Positions 1 to 9,017 of a stretch of DNA of 64,000 nt are shown piece after piece. The position numbers and the translations under genes were made by a program. The notes under the pieces were generated by a model. It saw only the letters and a list, made by a program, of their open reading frames with translations. It was not told the origin of the DNA and did no database searches. Position 1 is the stretch's first letter; each line of letters starts with the position of its first letter. Source of the stretch: Deltaproteobacteria bacterium (lineage in GTDB: Bacteria > Myxococcota_C > UBA6777); contig SBHC01000065.1 in assembly GCA_006226375.1 (NCBI GenBank), positions 94,743 through 158,742 on the forward strand. Direction: 5' to 3'.

Positions 1-1480
1 CATCGGAGAAGCCGGCTTTCTTGGCTTCTTGGAGCAGGGGCTTGGGTAGCTCTTCTTGCTTGTGTTTCTCGACTGCCTTCTCCACATCGATGATGTGTTG
101 GAGCTTGTACAAGAACCAGCGGTCAATGTGACACCACTGGTGGATCTCTTCAACCGTATGACCTTCTCGCAGCGCTTGCGCGATGGCAAAGATCCGCTCT
201 TCTGTGGGGTTGGCGATCTCTTCCTTGAGGTCATCGGGATCAAAGTGGAACAGCTCCGGGTTGTTCGCGGAGAGACCCTTGGCTCCAATTTCTAACATGC
301 GGATCGCTTTTTGAAGTGACTCCTCAAAGCTACGGCCGATCGCCATGACCTCACCGACGGACTTCATCCCAGAGCCCAGTTGGCGGGAGACCATGTTGAA
401 CTTCTTCATGTCCCATCGCGGCATCTTGACCACGATGTAATCCAACGCAGGCTCAAAGAAAGCCTTGGTCACCTGAGTCATTGCATTTTTGAGTTCGTGC
501 AAGCCGTAGCCCAAAGCGAGCTTGGCTGCGACAAAGGCGAGCGGATACCCGGTCGCTTTGGAAGCCAAAGCAGAGCTACGAGAGAGGCGAGCGTTGACCT
601 CAATGATTCGGTAGTCTTCGGCGTGTGGGTCGTAACCAAACTGGATGTTGCACTCGCCGACCACGCCCAGGTGACGGATCACCTCAATCGAGACCTTGCG
701 GAGGTAGTGATAGTCCCGGTTTGTCAGCGTTTGGCTGGGCGCGACAACGATACTCTCCCCGGTGTGGATCCCCATCGGGTCGAAGTTTTCCATGTTGCAG
801 ACGGTGATGCAGTTGTCGTAGCGGTCACGGACAACCTCGTATTCGATCTCTTTCCAACCTTCGAGGTATTCTTCGACCAGGATCTGCTCGGTGTACGAGA
901 GCGCCTTGGAAGCGCGGGCTTCCATCTCTTCCTGGTTGTAACAGACTCCAGAACCCAAGCCGCCCAAGGCAAAAGCAATCCGGACAATCACAGGGTAGGA
1001 CAACTCTTCGGCGATCGCGAGGGCTTCTTCCACAGAAGTGGCGGCCCGGCTTCGCGGTGTCTTGGCGCCAATCTTGTGGAGCTTTTGCGCAAAGAGGTCG
1101 CGGTCTTCTGTTTCGTTGACTGTTTCAACAGGGGTGCCGAGTACCTCGACATTGTACTTCTCAAACACGCCCATGCGGTCGAGCTCAAGGCCACAGTTGA
1201 GGGCCGTTTGTCCACCAAAGCTGAGGAGGATGCCGTCGGGTTTCTCTTTGGCGATGACCTGCTCCACAAAGTCCGGGCGTACCGGGAGAAAGTAGACGCG
1301 GTCCGCGAGGTTCTCGGAGGTTTGGATGGTGGCGATGTTGGGGTTGATCAGGATGGATTGGATTCCCTCTTCACGAAGCGCCTTAATCGCCTGACTTCCG
1401 GAGTAGTCAAACTCTCCCGCTTCACCAATTTTTAATGCAGCGCTGCCCAGGATGATGACTTTGCTGTACTTCTTACTCAT
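1..1480 (-). CDS. carB: Carbamoyl-phosphate synthase large subunit, N-terminal part (runs off the window)
   Basis: The first 493 codons are present and the gene continues past base 1; full-length family members are about 1070 residues. The product makes carbamoyl phosphate from bicarbonate, ATP and glutamine-derived ammonia, feeding pyrimidine and arginine synthesis. The translation opens with the ATP-grasp preface [15 protein letters not shown] and carries [23 protein letters not shown] and the ATP-grasp signature [20 protein letters not shown]. From memory, wording such as [10 protein letters not shown] and GTPVETV resembles Bacteroidota CarB and the eukaryotic CAD protein more than the E. 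coli type. I chose the ATG at 1480 because a purine-rich AAAGGCGA precedes it; an in-frame ATG at 1543 lacks one. It lies 92 bases downstream of carA on the same strand and is probably co-transcribed. Identity is certain; the lineage statement is from recall. Confidence 0.96.
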   Translation of the reverse strand, partial: MSKKYSKVIILGSAALKIGEAGEFDYSGSQAIKALREEGIQSILINPNIATIQTSENLADRVYFLPVRPDFVEQVIAKEKPDGILLSFGGQTALNCGLELDRMGVFEKYNVEVLGTPVETVNETEDRDLFAQKLHKIGAKTPRSRAATSVEEALAIAEELSYPVIVRIAFALGGLGSGVCYNQEEMEARASKALSYTEQILVEEYLEGWKEIEYEVVRDRYDNCITVCNMENFDPMGIHTGESIVVAPSQTLTNRDYHYLRKVSIEVIRHLGVVGECNIQFGYDPHAEDYRIIEVNARLSRSSALASKATGYPLAFVAAKLALGYGLHELKNAMTQVTKAFFEPALDYIVVKMPRWDMKKFNMVSRQLGSGMKSVGEVMAIGRSFEESLQKAIRMLEIGAKGLSANNPELFHFDPDDLKEEIANPTEERIFAIAQALREGHTVEEIHQWCHIDRWFLYKLQHIIDVEKAVEKHKQEELPKPLLQEAKKAGFSD

Positions 1481-1572
1481 GAGGTCTTCGCCTTTGTGTT
1501 CGTTCCCAGGCCAACCTTTCGGTGGGTTCTGGGTTTGCGTCATGGGATAAGCGATGGATGGAGCGTGGCTTG

Positions 1573-2688
1573 TCAGGCGCTGTGAATCAGCTCTGCAAAC
1601 TTGTCGAAGAGGAAGTTGGCATCCACGGGTCCTGGGGAGGCCTCGGGGTGAAATTGAACGCTGAAGAAGGGAGAGTTCTTGTGTTGGATTCCTTCGTTGG
1701 TGTCGTCGTTGAGGTTCACAAACCAAGGCTTCCAATCGGGCGGGATGGTCTCCGTATCGACGGCAAAGCTGTGGTTTTGAGAGGTGATCAAACAACGGTT
1801 GGTTCCGACCTCCAACACCGGCTGGTTCTGGCTGCGGTGGCCGTACTTCAACTTGTAGGTGTTGGCGCCAGCGGCCAGTGACATCAACTGGTGTCCCATG
1901 CAAATTCCGAAAACTGGCGTGTTTTTGGAGAGCATCTTACGGATCTGCATCACGGTGGCCTTGCACATCTTGGGGTTGCCTGGGCCGTTGGAGATAAACA
2001 GGCCATCCATCGGAAGCTCCGCGAAGGAGTAGTCCCAGGGGACCCGGAGCAACTCGAAGTCTTGCTTGATCAGGTGATGGATGATGTTGTGCTTGCAGCC
2101 ACAATCCACCACGACAACGCGCTTTTTGCTTTCACCCACATTGTAACGGATGGGCTCGGGGATGCTGACTTGGGCGACCATGTTGTCCATATCGGGGTCG
2201 TAAAAATCGATGTCGTCGTTGCCAAACACAACTTTCCCAAGCATCGTTCCTTTTTCCCGCAGCTTCATGGTTAAAGCGCGAGTGTCGATGCCGCTGAGCG
2301 CGGGGATCTTGTGGGTGTTCAGCCAGTCTCCCAAGCTGCGGGTCGCGTTCCAGTGGCTGTACCGCTCGGAGTACTCAGAGACCAACAGCGCCTGGACCTG
2401 AATGCGGCCGGATTCAAAGTCGTTTTGGAGTTGCTTGGGGTCGGAAACGGGAGGGATTCCGTAGTTGCCAACGAGGGGATAGGTGAGCGCTAGAATTTGT
2501 CCGCTGTAAGACGGGTCAGTTAGGGATTCGGGGTAGCCCACCATCCCTGTGTTAAAGACGACCTCGCCGGCTACGGAATGAGGATACCCAAACGATTGGC
2601 CCTCCAACACCGTACCATCTTGAAGAATCAATCTTCCCTTGGGTCGGGAAGATGGGCTGTTGGGAGTCGTGGAAGAGGGAGTTTGCAT
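1573..2688 (-). CDS. carA: Carbamoyl-phosphate synthase small subunit (glutaminase)
   Basis: A 371-residue class I glutamine amidotransferase subunit that hydrolyses glutamine and passes ammonia to CarB. The N-terminal CPSase domain is followed by the amidotransferase domain, with nucleophile Cys at about residue 263 in GICMGH and the His/Glu pair in SVQFHPE. The wording GHRSQNQP followed by [11 protein letters not shown] recalls the Bacteroidota/CAD branch, as in carB. The reading frame is open up to an ATG at 2796, but I place the start at the ATG at 2688: AAGGAAA sits just upstream there, the N-terminus then matches family length, and the 2796 ATG would leave almost no leader below the predicted promoter. 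It is first in the carA-carB operon. Confidence 0.96.
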   Translation of the reverse strand: MQTPSSTTPNSPSSRPKGRLILQDGTVLEGQSFGYPHSVAGEVVFNTGMVGYPESLTDPSYSGQILALTYPLVGNYGIPPVSDPKQLQNDFESGRIQVQALLVSEYSERYSHWNATRSLGDWLNTHKIPALSGIDTRALTMKLREKGTMLGKVVFGNDDIDFYDPDMDNMVAQVSIPEPIRYNVGESKKRVVVVDCGCKHNIIHHLIKQDFELLRVPWDYSFAELPMDGLFISNGPGNPKMCKATVMQIRKMLSKNTPVFGICMGHQLMSLAAGANTYKLKYGHRSQNQPVLEVGTNRCLITSQNHSFAVDTETIPPDWKPWFVNLNDDTNEGIQHKNSPFFSVQFHPEASPGPVDANFLFDKFAELIHSA

Positions 2689-2809
2689 CGTCGTTTCCTT
2701 TCCGAGAAGGCGGAGGCTCACGAACATAGCCCTTAACAATGTAGGAATGACAGCATTCACCAACGTTTTGGGCTGCGGGTAGACATCCTCAGACATCCAA
2801 TTGCGAGCC

Positions 2810-2838
2810 TAAATACGGGCATCTTGTTGGGAAGTCAA
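2810..2838 (-). promoter_or_regulatory. Sigma-70-type promoter for carAB
   Basis: Read on the minus strand, TTGACT (2838-2833) and TATTTA (2815-2810) are separated by exactly 17 bases, close to the -35/-10 consensus. Transcription would begin near 2803, giving a leader of about 115 nt before the carA ATG at 2688. The element sits in the divergent gap with the hydroxylase gene. Confidence 0.6.
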
Positions 2839-2945
2839 GAGCAATGTGTCGGTTCCCCTCTCCCCTCTTGCACTTCCGGGGCGAATCCCTCATAATTGCT
2901 TCCCTTGTGTCGTGTTTTGAAAGTTAGTCTTCATTGGAGGGTGTA

Positions 2946-3836
2946 ATGAGTGACCGGTCCGGCGCAAACCTCGATATTGTGAGTTCTGAAACATCAACGG
3001 CGAACTCTGCTATCATCATGTCCGACGATCGTAAGGCGATCGTGGAGTTGGATCCCGACCATCCTGGGTTTCGTGATGCTGAGTATCGTGAGCGCCGCAA
3101 TACGATCGCCCAAATCGCGATCGATCATGAACCAGGTTCACCAGTCCCTGATGCTCCCTACACCAAGGAAGAGCACGAGGTCTGGAGGATCATCTGTGAC
3201 AACATGGCACCGGCTCACCAGAAGCATGCTTGCAGCGCCTATCTGGAATACGCCGAACGCTTGGACCTGCCCAAAGACAGGATTCCTCAACTTCGCGAGG
3301 TGTCCGAGCGGGTGCAGCAGCTGAGTGGCTTTGTGCTTGAGCCTGTCGCAGGCTTGGTCCAACCCAAGGTCTTCTTGTCAACGTTGGGTCAAGGTACGTT
3401 TCTTTCAACCCAGTACATCCGTCATTACTCGACCCCGATGTACACACCGGAACCCGACGTGGTTCACGAGTTGATCGGTCACGCTGCGATGTTGGCGAAT
3501 CCTCGCTTTGCAGAGCTGAATCGGTTGATGGGGCAGGCTGCCAAGCGAACCGAGACCGAAGAAGATGTCGAGCGGTTGGGTCGCGTGTATTGGTACACCA
3601 TTGAGTTTGGTGTGCTTCGCGAAGAAGGCGAGGTTAAGGCTTATGGTGCGGGCTTGTTGTCGTCGTACGGAGAGTTGGAAGCGATGGTCAAGGCTGAGCA
3701 TCGACCCTTCTCGACCGAAGCGATGATGGCTCTTCCCTATGATGTAACACAGTACCAGCCTGTCTTGTTCTGTGCGGACTCCTTCGACCACATGGAGTCC
3801 ACCCTCACGGAGTACCTGACTTCCTGGTACGCCTAA
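2946..3836 (+). CDS. phhA: Biopterin-dependent aromatic amino acid hydroxylase (phenylalanine 4-monooxygenase type)
   Basis: A 296-residue, single catalytic-domain iron enzyme that hydroxylates an aromatic amino acid, most likely phenylalanine to tyrosine, using tetrahydropterin and oxygen. The pterin/iron core is clear: TPEPDVVHELIGH with iron ligands His174 and His179, then the third ligand Glu220 in YWYTIEFGV, followed by AYGAGLLSSYGEL. The order and spacing match the vertebrate phenylalanine/tyrosine hydroxylase core, without a regulatory ACT domain. GGAGG at 2936-2940 points to the ATG at 2946; an in-frame TTG at 2934 would lie across that site. No pterin-4a-carbinolamine dehydratase (phhB) is adjacent. 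It is divergent from carA. Substrate preference (Phe, Tyr or Trp) cannot be read from the sequence alone. Confidence 0.9.
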   Translation: MSDRSGANLDIVSSETSTANSAIIMSDDRKAIVELDPDHPGFRDAEYRERRNTIAQIAIDHEPGSPVPDAPYTKEEHEVWRIICDNMAPAHQKHACSAYLEYAERLDLPKDRIPQLREVSERVQQLSGFVLEPVAGLVQPKVFLSTLGQGTFLSTQYIRHYSTPMYTPEPDVVHELIGHAAMLANPRFAELNRLMGQAAKRTETEEDVERLGRVYWYTIEFGVLREEGEVKAYGAGLLSSYGELEAMVKAEHRPFSTEAMMALPYDVTQYQPVLFCADSFDHMESTLTEYLTSWYA

Positions 3837-3872
3837 ACTGCGAACCTTCACATCCCAACATAGAGTTCTCAG

Positions 3873-5819
3873 ATGGCTGCGGAACGACACACCTGCCCCC
3901 AGTGCAAGACCTCGTTGGAGGAACTCATCGCGCTCGGTTCCGAGCTCACCTTCTGTCTTCAGTGTCAGTTTCCCCTTATGTTGATTGCAGGCAAGTATAG
4001 GCTTGAGTCTCTCTTCGCGGAAGGTGGCTTTGGCCAACTGTACCTGGCTCGCCATGTTCGTTTGAAGCGCAACGCTCGGCGGATGGTCAAGATCCTCAAA
4101 CCCAATCTGTTCAGCAACAAGAAGGCCGTAACCCGCTTCACTCGGGAAATCCAACTCACGGCAGAGCTGTCTCTTCACAACGAGCACATTGTCCGGATCT
4201 ACGACGACTTTGGGTGGATCGAGGTGCTTGGATACTACTATGTGATGGAGTTCCTTGAGGGCGACATCCTTCACAACATCCTTCGCAAGGATGGGGCGAT
4301 GCCGCTTCGCAAGGCTTTGTCTCTCTTTGGGCAGCTCTGTGCCAGCCTTTACCCTGCCCATGAGAGAGGCGTGGTCCACCGTGATCTCAAGCCCAAAAAC
4401 ATCATGCTGTGTCAGCGGCCTCACCGCCCTGACTACATTAAGATCTTTGACTTTGGCATCGCTCACGCGATGGAGAGTCATGGTCGAACTCATCTGGGTT
4501 TGACACAGGGAGCGCTGGGAACCCCTCTGTATATGTCGCCTGAACAGGCGATGAATGCGTTCATTGATGGTCGGGCCGACCAATACTCTCTGGCCATCAT
4601 TCTTTACCAGATGCTCACAGGAGTTCACCCCATTCGCCTTGTGGCACCCAACGCCAAAGAGCGAGTGGAGGTGATGGCTGCTCATATCTCCAAGCCCTTT
4701 CCTCCCATGCGTCAGGCTGCTCCCCATATTGAACTTCCTGAAGGGATGGAGGAGGTGGTGCAGCGAGGATTCGCCAAGGATCCGGATGAACGGTACCCTT
4801 CCGTGGTTGAGTTTTGGGAGGCTGCGAAGGATGCCGCTGGGAAAACCGCGAAAGGTCTCCTCAGTGACCCATTCTCCGTTGAAGAGATGCGAGCTCTAGC
4901 ACCGCAAGACAAAACCATTCCTTCGACCCCAAGTGCGGTGCTTTTGGGATTGCCTTCTGCGGAGGAGCCATCCGATGAACCTTGGGACTCTCCAAAGCGG
5001 ACACTGATCAATGAGGAAGCTGCTACGCCAGATGTAGCAGAATATGAGTCGGATGCTCCTCCCACTCTTCCCCAGCTGGGTTCCGTAGACCTTCCTGGTA
5101 GCAGCCTGGAGTGGACAACCTCGTTTTACCAAGGCTCTCGGTGGGGCCTGATCCTGGTGGGGGTGTTGTTGTTGGGAGCGCTATGGATTGGGTGGCTTGC
5201 GATGTTTCCACCGAAAGAACCGTCACCTGACGACCTCTCCCATTTGACAAACCAATCCCAACAGCCGAGTCAATCGCGTTCTCCAACAAGAAAGATGGGT
5301 TCTGCTCTTTCTGGGAACGACAACGACGCGGTTGTGCCCGACGAGCCGCCGCAACGACGGGCTGTCGTGGTTCGCAAGCGGTCGCATCGCCAGTCTCCTA
5401 ACAGAAGGAGACGGACTCGAAGAGTTCGGTCTCGTCGTCGCTGGAGGGCTCGGCGTCGGGTTGTGCGCGTTCGAAAAAGGGTTGTGGTGGTTCGAGAGCG
5501 TGTCCCATCTCGGGTTGTACCTCGGATCCGACCGCGTCCCGTCAAGCCCAAAGGCTGTCGGCCTGGTTTTGTCTCGTTTCGAACGATAGCTTGTTCGGAA
5601 GGAGAGGGGGGCTTTGTCTTAACGATGGGGCAACGGGAACTCCGCTTCTACGCTGCGAAGTCTCCGTGCGTTCCGAAGGGCACAAGGAGCGTGGCTCTGG
5701 AGCAACGCGGGTGTCGGACCTGCTTCTTCTCGCTACAAAAACAAACCCCTCGACAGCTTCGTCTGAAGAATCAATCGGATGAAAATTTACACTTGGATCA
5801 AGACTACTGCGTTCGTTAG
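3873..5819 (+). CDS. Membrane Ser/Thr protein kinase with N-terminal zinc ribbon
   Basis: A 648-residue Hanks-type kinase. A four-Cys ribbon comes first (Cys8, Cys11, Cys28, Cys31), directly joined to the kinase domain: Gly-rich loop around residues 49-54, ATP-anchoring Lys73, catalytic HRD at 169-171 in HRDLKPKN, DFG at 193-195, and GTPLYMSPEQ in the activation segment. All key residues are present, so it should be active. A linker leads to one transmembrane helix at about 424-445. The rest is an extremely Arg/Val-rich basic stretch (about residues 495-560) and a small Cys-containing tail, predicted to be periplasmic. It starts 36 bases after the hydroxylase gene and ends 31 bases from the convergent kinase gene, which has the same ribbon-kinase layout. 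The ligand of the extracytoplasmic part is unknown. Confidence 0.92.
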   Translation: MAAERHTCPQCKTSLEELIALGSELTFCLQCQFPLMLIAGKYRLESLFAEGGFGQLYLARHVRLKRNARRMVKILKPNLFSNKKAVTRFTREIQLTAELSLHNEHIVRIYDDFGWIEVLGYYYVMEFLEGDILHNILRKDGAMPLRKALSLFGQLCASLYPAHERGVVHRDLKPKNIMLCQRPHRPDYIKIFDFGIAHAMESHGRTHLGLTQGALGTPLYMSPEQAMNAFIDGRADQYSLAIILYQMLTGVHPIRLVAPNAKERVEVMAAHISKPFPPMRQAAPHIELPEGMEEVVQRGFAKDPDERYPSVVEFWEAAKDAAGKTAKGLLSDPFSVEEMRALAPQDKTIPSTPSAVLLGLPSAEEPSDEPWDSPKRTLINEEAATPDVAEYESDAPPTLPQLGSVDLPGSSLEWTTSFYQGSRWGLILVGVLLLGALWIGWLAMFPPKEPSPDDLSHLTNQSQQPSQSRSPTRKMGSALSGNDNDAVVPDEPPQRRAVVVRKRSHRQSPNRRRRTRRVRSRRRWRARRRVVRVRKRVVVVRERVPSRVVPRIRPRPVKPKGCRPGFVSFRTIACSEGEGGFVLTMGQRELRFYAAKSPCVPKGTRSVALEQRGCRTCFFSLQKQTPRQLRLKNQSDENLHLDQDYCVR

Positions 5820-5850
5820 CGCTGTGGAACGATGAGCGGCGTTGCTTCGC

Positions 5851-7896
5851 TTAAAGACGTGCGTTCCAAAGGCCCCAGGCAATCAAGACAAGAAACATCA
5901 GGGCGATCGAGAGCCAAAACCAGGCCGACCTTGCTAGAGTCACCGAGGATGCTTGCTCTATGTCGGGTTTGACATTGGAAGCGCTTGAGGCTGCCGCGCG
6001 TCTGGCCCGCAAGGCTGGATAGTTAATGATGGTCGGAGGTAGCTTGGTCGAAGCGCTGGACACGCCATGAGACGATGGAGGGGCCGCCGATGTGGGGACG
6101 TTGGCACCCCCGGATTCATGGTGTTGCGAATGGGTTTTGGCTCTTTTGGTCAAAAACATAAAGGGCTCGTCTTCGAGCGTTAGGGCTGTAAGAGCTCCTG
6201 CTTGCTCGGACGCATCGGGTTTGGCGTTGACCAACACGAGCAGCTTCTCTCTGTCTGTTTCATCTTTCGCGTTGGTGTGTTGGTGCATGGGAAGTGGAGT
6301 GTCCACTCGATTTTCATCGCTGGAGATGCACGAAGAGAGCGGGTCAAAGAATTGATTGGGACTTTGCTCTCTTGGCTGCTCGTCTTCGTCGGTATCCTCA
6401 ACAGTCATGTCCAGCATGTCCAAGGAATGAGAAGACTCCAGACGAATCATCGCGTCTTCGGGCGTGTCTGTCCTGGGTTTGGGTGCAGGTAGCAATGTGC
6501 TGTGTTTGGCTTGCTCGTTGAGGTACGCCATGTGACGTTCATCAAGAGGGAGCGTGGGCGGGGGCGGTGATTCCGTGTTGGTCCTTTGCAGCACCGCCGG
6601 GATTGGATTGCCTTCGGAGCTTTCCCGAGGTGCGAGAGGAGGGGCTTGCTGGCCTTCTTCCCCGAGGTTGACCACCTGCAAGGTCGGGAGCAGCTTCGAG
6701 TTTGGCAGCGGTGTCGAAGAAGACAGCGCGTCTAACGAGTGCAACTTATTGCCTGATGACTTGCTTGGGGGAGTTGGCGGGGTCTGTGTGAAGTGACGAT
6801 CCAATTTCTGCAGAAGAACAGCGATCGGTGCGCCTTCTTCGGTTTCGTGCAGGTCCATCTCATTCTGTGATTCGTGTGTATGAGACAGCTTGGAGGCGAA
6901 GTTTTTTTCCAGGGGTTGAGACCACCACCACTCAAACGGTTCCAGCGCGTGCCAGAAGTCTCCAACTGTGGGGTATCTCTTCTCTGGATCTTTATCGAGA
7001 GCACGAAGAATCACATCGTCCAGGGGTTTTGGGATGTTGATGTGTGGGAAAAACTGATTGAGAGAGGGCGGCGCCTCATGGATCTGGGCTCCCATCACTT
7101 TGGTCTTGTTGGAGTGATGGTGGAACGGCGTGTAACCCGCAATCATGTGGTACAGGAGGGTGCCCAACGCGTAGATGTCGGAGCGCGCGTCCAGAGGGTT
7201 GTTCAGCACCTGCTCCGGCGACATGTAGTGTGGTGTTCCCAGCGCTTGTAGTGTTCGGGTGTTGCTGCGTTGGGCGAAGAACTTGGCGATGCCAAAATCC
7301 ACAATCTTTACAAATTTTCCCTGGTGAGGGCTGTTGAGTAGGACGATGTTGCTAGGCTTGAGGTCACAGTGGATGATGCCTTCTTCATGGGCCACTGCCA
7401 TGCCTTTGCACAGCTGCTCAATCACAGAAAATGAAATATGACGTGCGACCAACGGCCATTCACGAAGGAGAGCATCCAGCGAGCGTCCCTCCAGCAACTC
7501 CATGACATAGTAGTAGCCAAGATCAGGATGATAGCCGAGGTCTTCCAGCCTGGCGATGTGCCAGCTCTTCCTCGATAATTCGATCATTACCTCGATCTCG
7601 CGGGCAAATCTGCGAAGGAATGTATTGTTTGTGCTCGAATTTGTGGACCCTTGCCCATCGACTGGGTATTCGCCTGACAGTTCGGTTCGCAAAAATTTGA
7701 TCGCGTAGAGTTTTTGCGTTTGGTTGCACTCCGCTCGATAGACCTTTGCAAATCCACCTTCACCCAATAGATCCAAGAGTTGGTATCTTCCCCCAACAGG
7801 GTGTAGGGGAATGTAGCATTGGGGGCAATATTTGTAGGGGAGACTCTTGGTCGGTTGTTGTATATATGTATGGCAACATGGGCATTGATTGATCAT
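5851..7896 (-). CDS. Tail-anchored Ser/Thr protein kinase with N-terminal zinc ribbon
   Basis: A 681-residue kinase. Cys5, Cys8, Cys24 and Cys27 form an N-terminal ribbon as in the facing kinase gene. The kinase domain follows, with loop LGEGGFAKVY, AIKFL lysine, HCDLKPSN at 176-183, DFGIAKFF and GTPHYMSPEQ. The usual HRD arginine is Cys177, so this is a non-RD kinase that may not need activation-loop phosphorylation. Between the kinase and the C-terminus is a long, Ser/Thr/Pro/Glu-rich, probably disordered region of about 300 residues. The protein ends in a single hydrophobic helix (about 656-678) with only a few residues after it, so it is likely tail-anchored with almost nothing outside. 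The ATG at 7896 is the only sensible start ahead of the ribbon. Confidence 0.92.
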   Translation of the reverse strand: MINQCPCCHTYIQQPTKSLPYKYCPQCYIPLHPVGGRYQLLDLLGEGGFAKVYRAECNQTQKLYAIKFLRTELSGEYPVDGQGSTNSSTNNTFLRRFAREIEVMIELSRKSWHIARLEDLGYHPDLGYYYVMELLEGRSLDALLREWPLVARHISFSVIEQLCKGMAVAHEEGIIHCDLKPSNIVLLNSPHQGKFVKIVDFGIAKFFAQRSNTRTLQALGTPHYMSPEQVLNNPLDARSDIYALGTLLYHMIAGYTPFHHHSNKTKVMGAQIHEAPPSLNQFFPHINIPKPLDDVILRALDKDPEKRYPTVGDFWHALEPFEWWWSQPLEKNFASKLSHTHESQNEMDLHETEEGAPIAVLLQKLDRHFTQTPPTPPSKSSGNKLHSLDALSSSTPLPNSKLLPTLQVVNLGEEGQQAPPLAPRESSEGNPIPAVLQRTNTESPPPPTLPLDERHMAYLNEQAKHSTLLPAPKPRTDTPEDAMIRLESSHSLDMLDMTVEDTDEDEQPREQSPNQFFDPLSSCISSDENRVDTPLPMHQHTNAKDETDREKLLVLVNAKPDASEQAGALTALTLEDEPFMFLTKRAKTHSQHHESGGANVPTSAAPPSSHGVSSASTKLPPTIINYPALRARRAAASSASNVKPDIEQASSVTLARSAWFWLSIALMFLVLIAWGLWNARL

Positions 7897-8331
7897 GCTA
7901 GTGTTCCGATATCGTTTATTCTTTGTTTGTCCTTCGCAACGTTGAAGGACGAATCCTGCTCGGTAAAAGTGGAGGCCACCTCCTAAAATGGAGAATGAAG
8001 TTCACAAAAAAAGAGAACTGTGTTCGCTGAATGATGAGGGAAGTGTGTCTTCATCGCTCATATACATTATACGTCGAGTTGACGAGGATTCTATAGTGAT
8101 TGTAGAGATTCTTTCACAAAATCTTACAAAGGAGGTATGGATATTTTCTTCTCGCTTCTTTGAAGTCGTTCTCTTCCAGTAGGCTAGTGTTCGTCCCTTG
8201 CGCGTAGGGCGAGGGGTCGATATCTTGGTGAAGAGAGTGTAGGTTCTTGGGGAGATGTCGTTGAATGAATTGTTGGGTTCTTTTCATCACTTCGCGTTGT
8301 GAGATCTATGGAACGGAAAGAAAAGTTGAAC
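7897..8331. other. Intergenic stretch, no convincing gene
   Basis: About 430 bases between divergent genes. It is A+T-richer than its flanks, especially 7990-8170. A 64-codon open frame at 7988-8182 has no ribosome-binding site and no recognisable features. The stretch presumably holds the promoters of both flanking genes, but I could not pick out confident -35/-10 pairs. Confidence 0.5.
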
Positions 8332-8895
8332 ATGAACTGGGTACGCTATCGTTTTGTCCTTCTCTTGGGTATGGTTGCCGCTGGGTGGGTTTCTTGCGTC
8401 CCACGTCAGCCACCTGACAACTTGGTTTGTCTCGCATCGTCCGAGTGTTGGGATGGGTACATTTGCATACAGATACTACCCCCTGAAGGGGAGAAGCCTG
8501 GAGTCGGGCGATGTCGGCCTCCAGGCTCAGCAGGGATAGAAATAAAGGATGGCGGAACGATTGTCTTGGAGGCAACCCAAGAGACCAACAAGACGGAACC
8601 TGTCGCAGAGGTTGACAAAGAACCATCCACAGGGAAAGAGTCGGGTCCTGAAGCTGGCAAGGAGCCTGTTGGAAAAGAAGCAGGTCCTGAGTGGGGTCCC
8701 GAACCAGGACCCGAGCCAGGGGCAGAATCCGGACCGGAACCAGGGCCAGAGCCCGGAGTCGAGCCCGGCCCAGAGCCAGGACCCGAACCAGGACCCGAGA
8801 GCACAGGCTGCACCCGGGACGTCGAGTGTGGTGTTGGAAACATCTGCTGCAAGTCAACAGGGAAGTGTGCTTCGGTGATAACGGGATGTGGTTAA
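8332..8895 (+). CDS. Probable lipoprotein with Pro/Glu/Gly repeat stalk
   Basis: About 187 residues. The basic N-terminus and hydrophobic helix end at a Cys in GWVSC, a plausible though imperfect lipobox. A short Cys-containing segment follows, then an acidic linker that becomes a run of EPGPEPG-type repeats (about residues 122-160), then a compact C-terminal Cys cluster with CTRDVECGVGNICC. The last segment resembles the short disulfide modules common in myxobacterial lipoproteins. In-frame GTG 8299 and ATG 8308 also exist; ATG 8332 is preferred because it puts the hydrophobic core near the N-terminus. The protein is probably surface-exposed, with the repeat acting as an extended spacer. No function is recognisable. 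Confidence 0.75.
   Translation: MNWVRYRFVLLLGMVAAGWVSCVPRQPPDNLVCLASSECWDGYICIQILPPEGEKPGVGRCRPPGSAGIEIKDGGTIVLEATQETNKTEPVAEVDKEPSTGKESGPEAGKEPVGKEAGPEWGPEPGPEPGAESGPEPGPEPGVEPGPEPGPEPGPESTGCTRDVECGVGNICCKSTGKCASVITGCG
8698..8805 (+). repeat. Degenerate tandem repeat encoding Glu-Pro-Gly-Pro units
   Basis: An imperfect array of roughly 6- and 12-base units of the GARCCNGGNCCN kind inside the lipoprotein gene encodes alternating Glu, Pro and Gly. Such arrays can gain or lose units by slippage without changing frame. Confidence 0.7.
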
Positions 8896-8921
8896 TTAAG
8901 ATACACAGGGTTGTAGTTCTG

Positions 8922-8949
8922 GACTTGAGGGGCTCTCCGTCAAGTCTTT
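8922..8949 (+). terminator. Possible terminator after the repeat lipoprotein gene
   Basis: A perfect 7-base stem, GACTTGA at 8922-8928 with TCAAGTC at 8940-8946, and some inner G:C pairs, is followed by only TTT. It lies 27 bases past the stop codon. The weak T tract lowers confidence. Confidence 0.4.
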
Positions 8950-9017
8950 AACGAGGGCGTATAAGCGGCGAAATTCACTCATGTTGGTGGGGCTTGAAGA
9001 GCGAGGGGTTTTGCTCT

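Noticed and set aside
380..1435. Long plus-strand open frame (351 codons)
   Set aside because: It lies antisense to carB, whose family motifs are unmistakable; composition of the plus-strand translation is that of a mirror frame.
3405..4727. Minus-strand open frame of 440 codons
   Set aside because: Antisense to the hydroxylase and the first kinase gene, both supported by catalytic motifs; no start-site signal.
7988..8182. 64-codon plus-strand frame in an A+T-rich gap
   Set aside because: No ribosome-binding site, no hydrophobic, repeat or motif feature; explained by local A+T richness.
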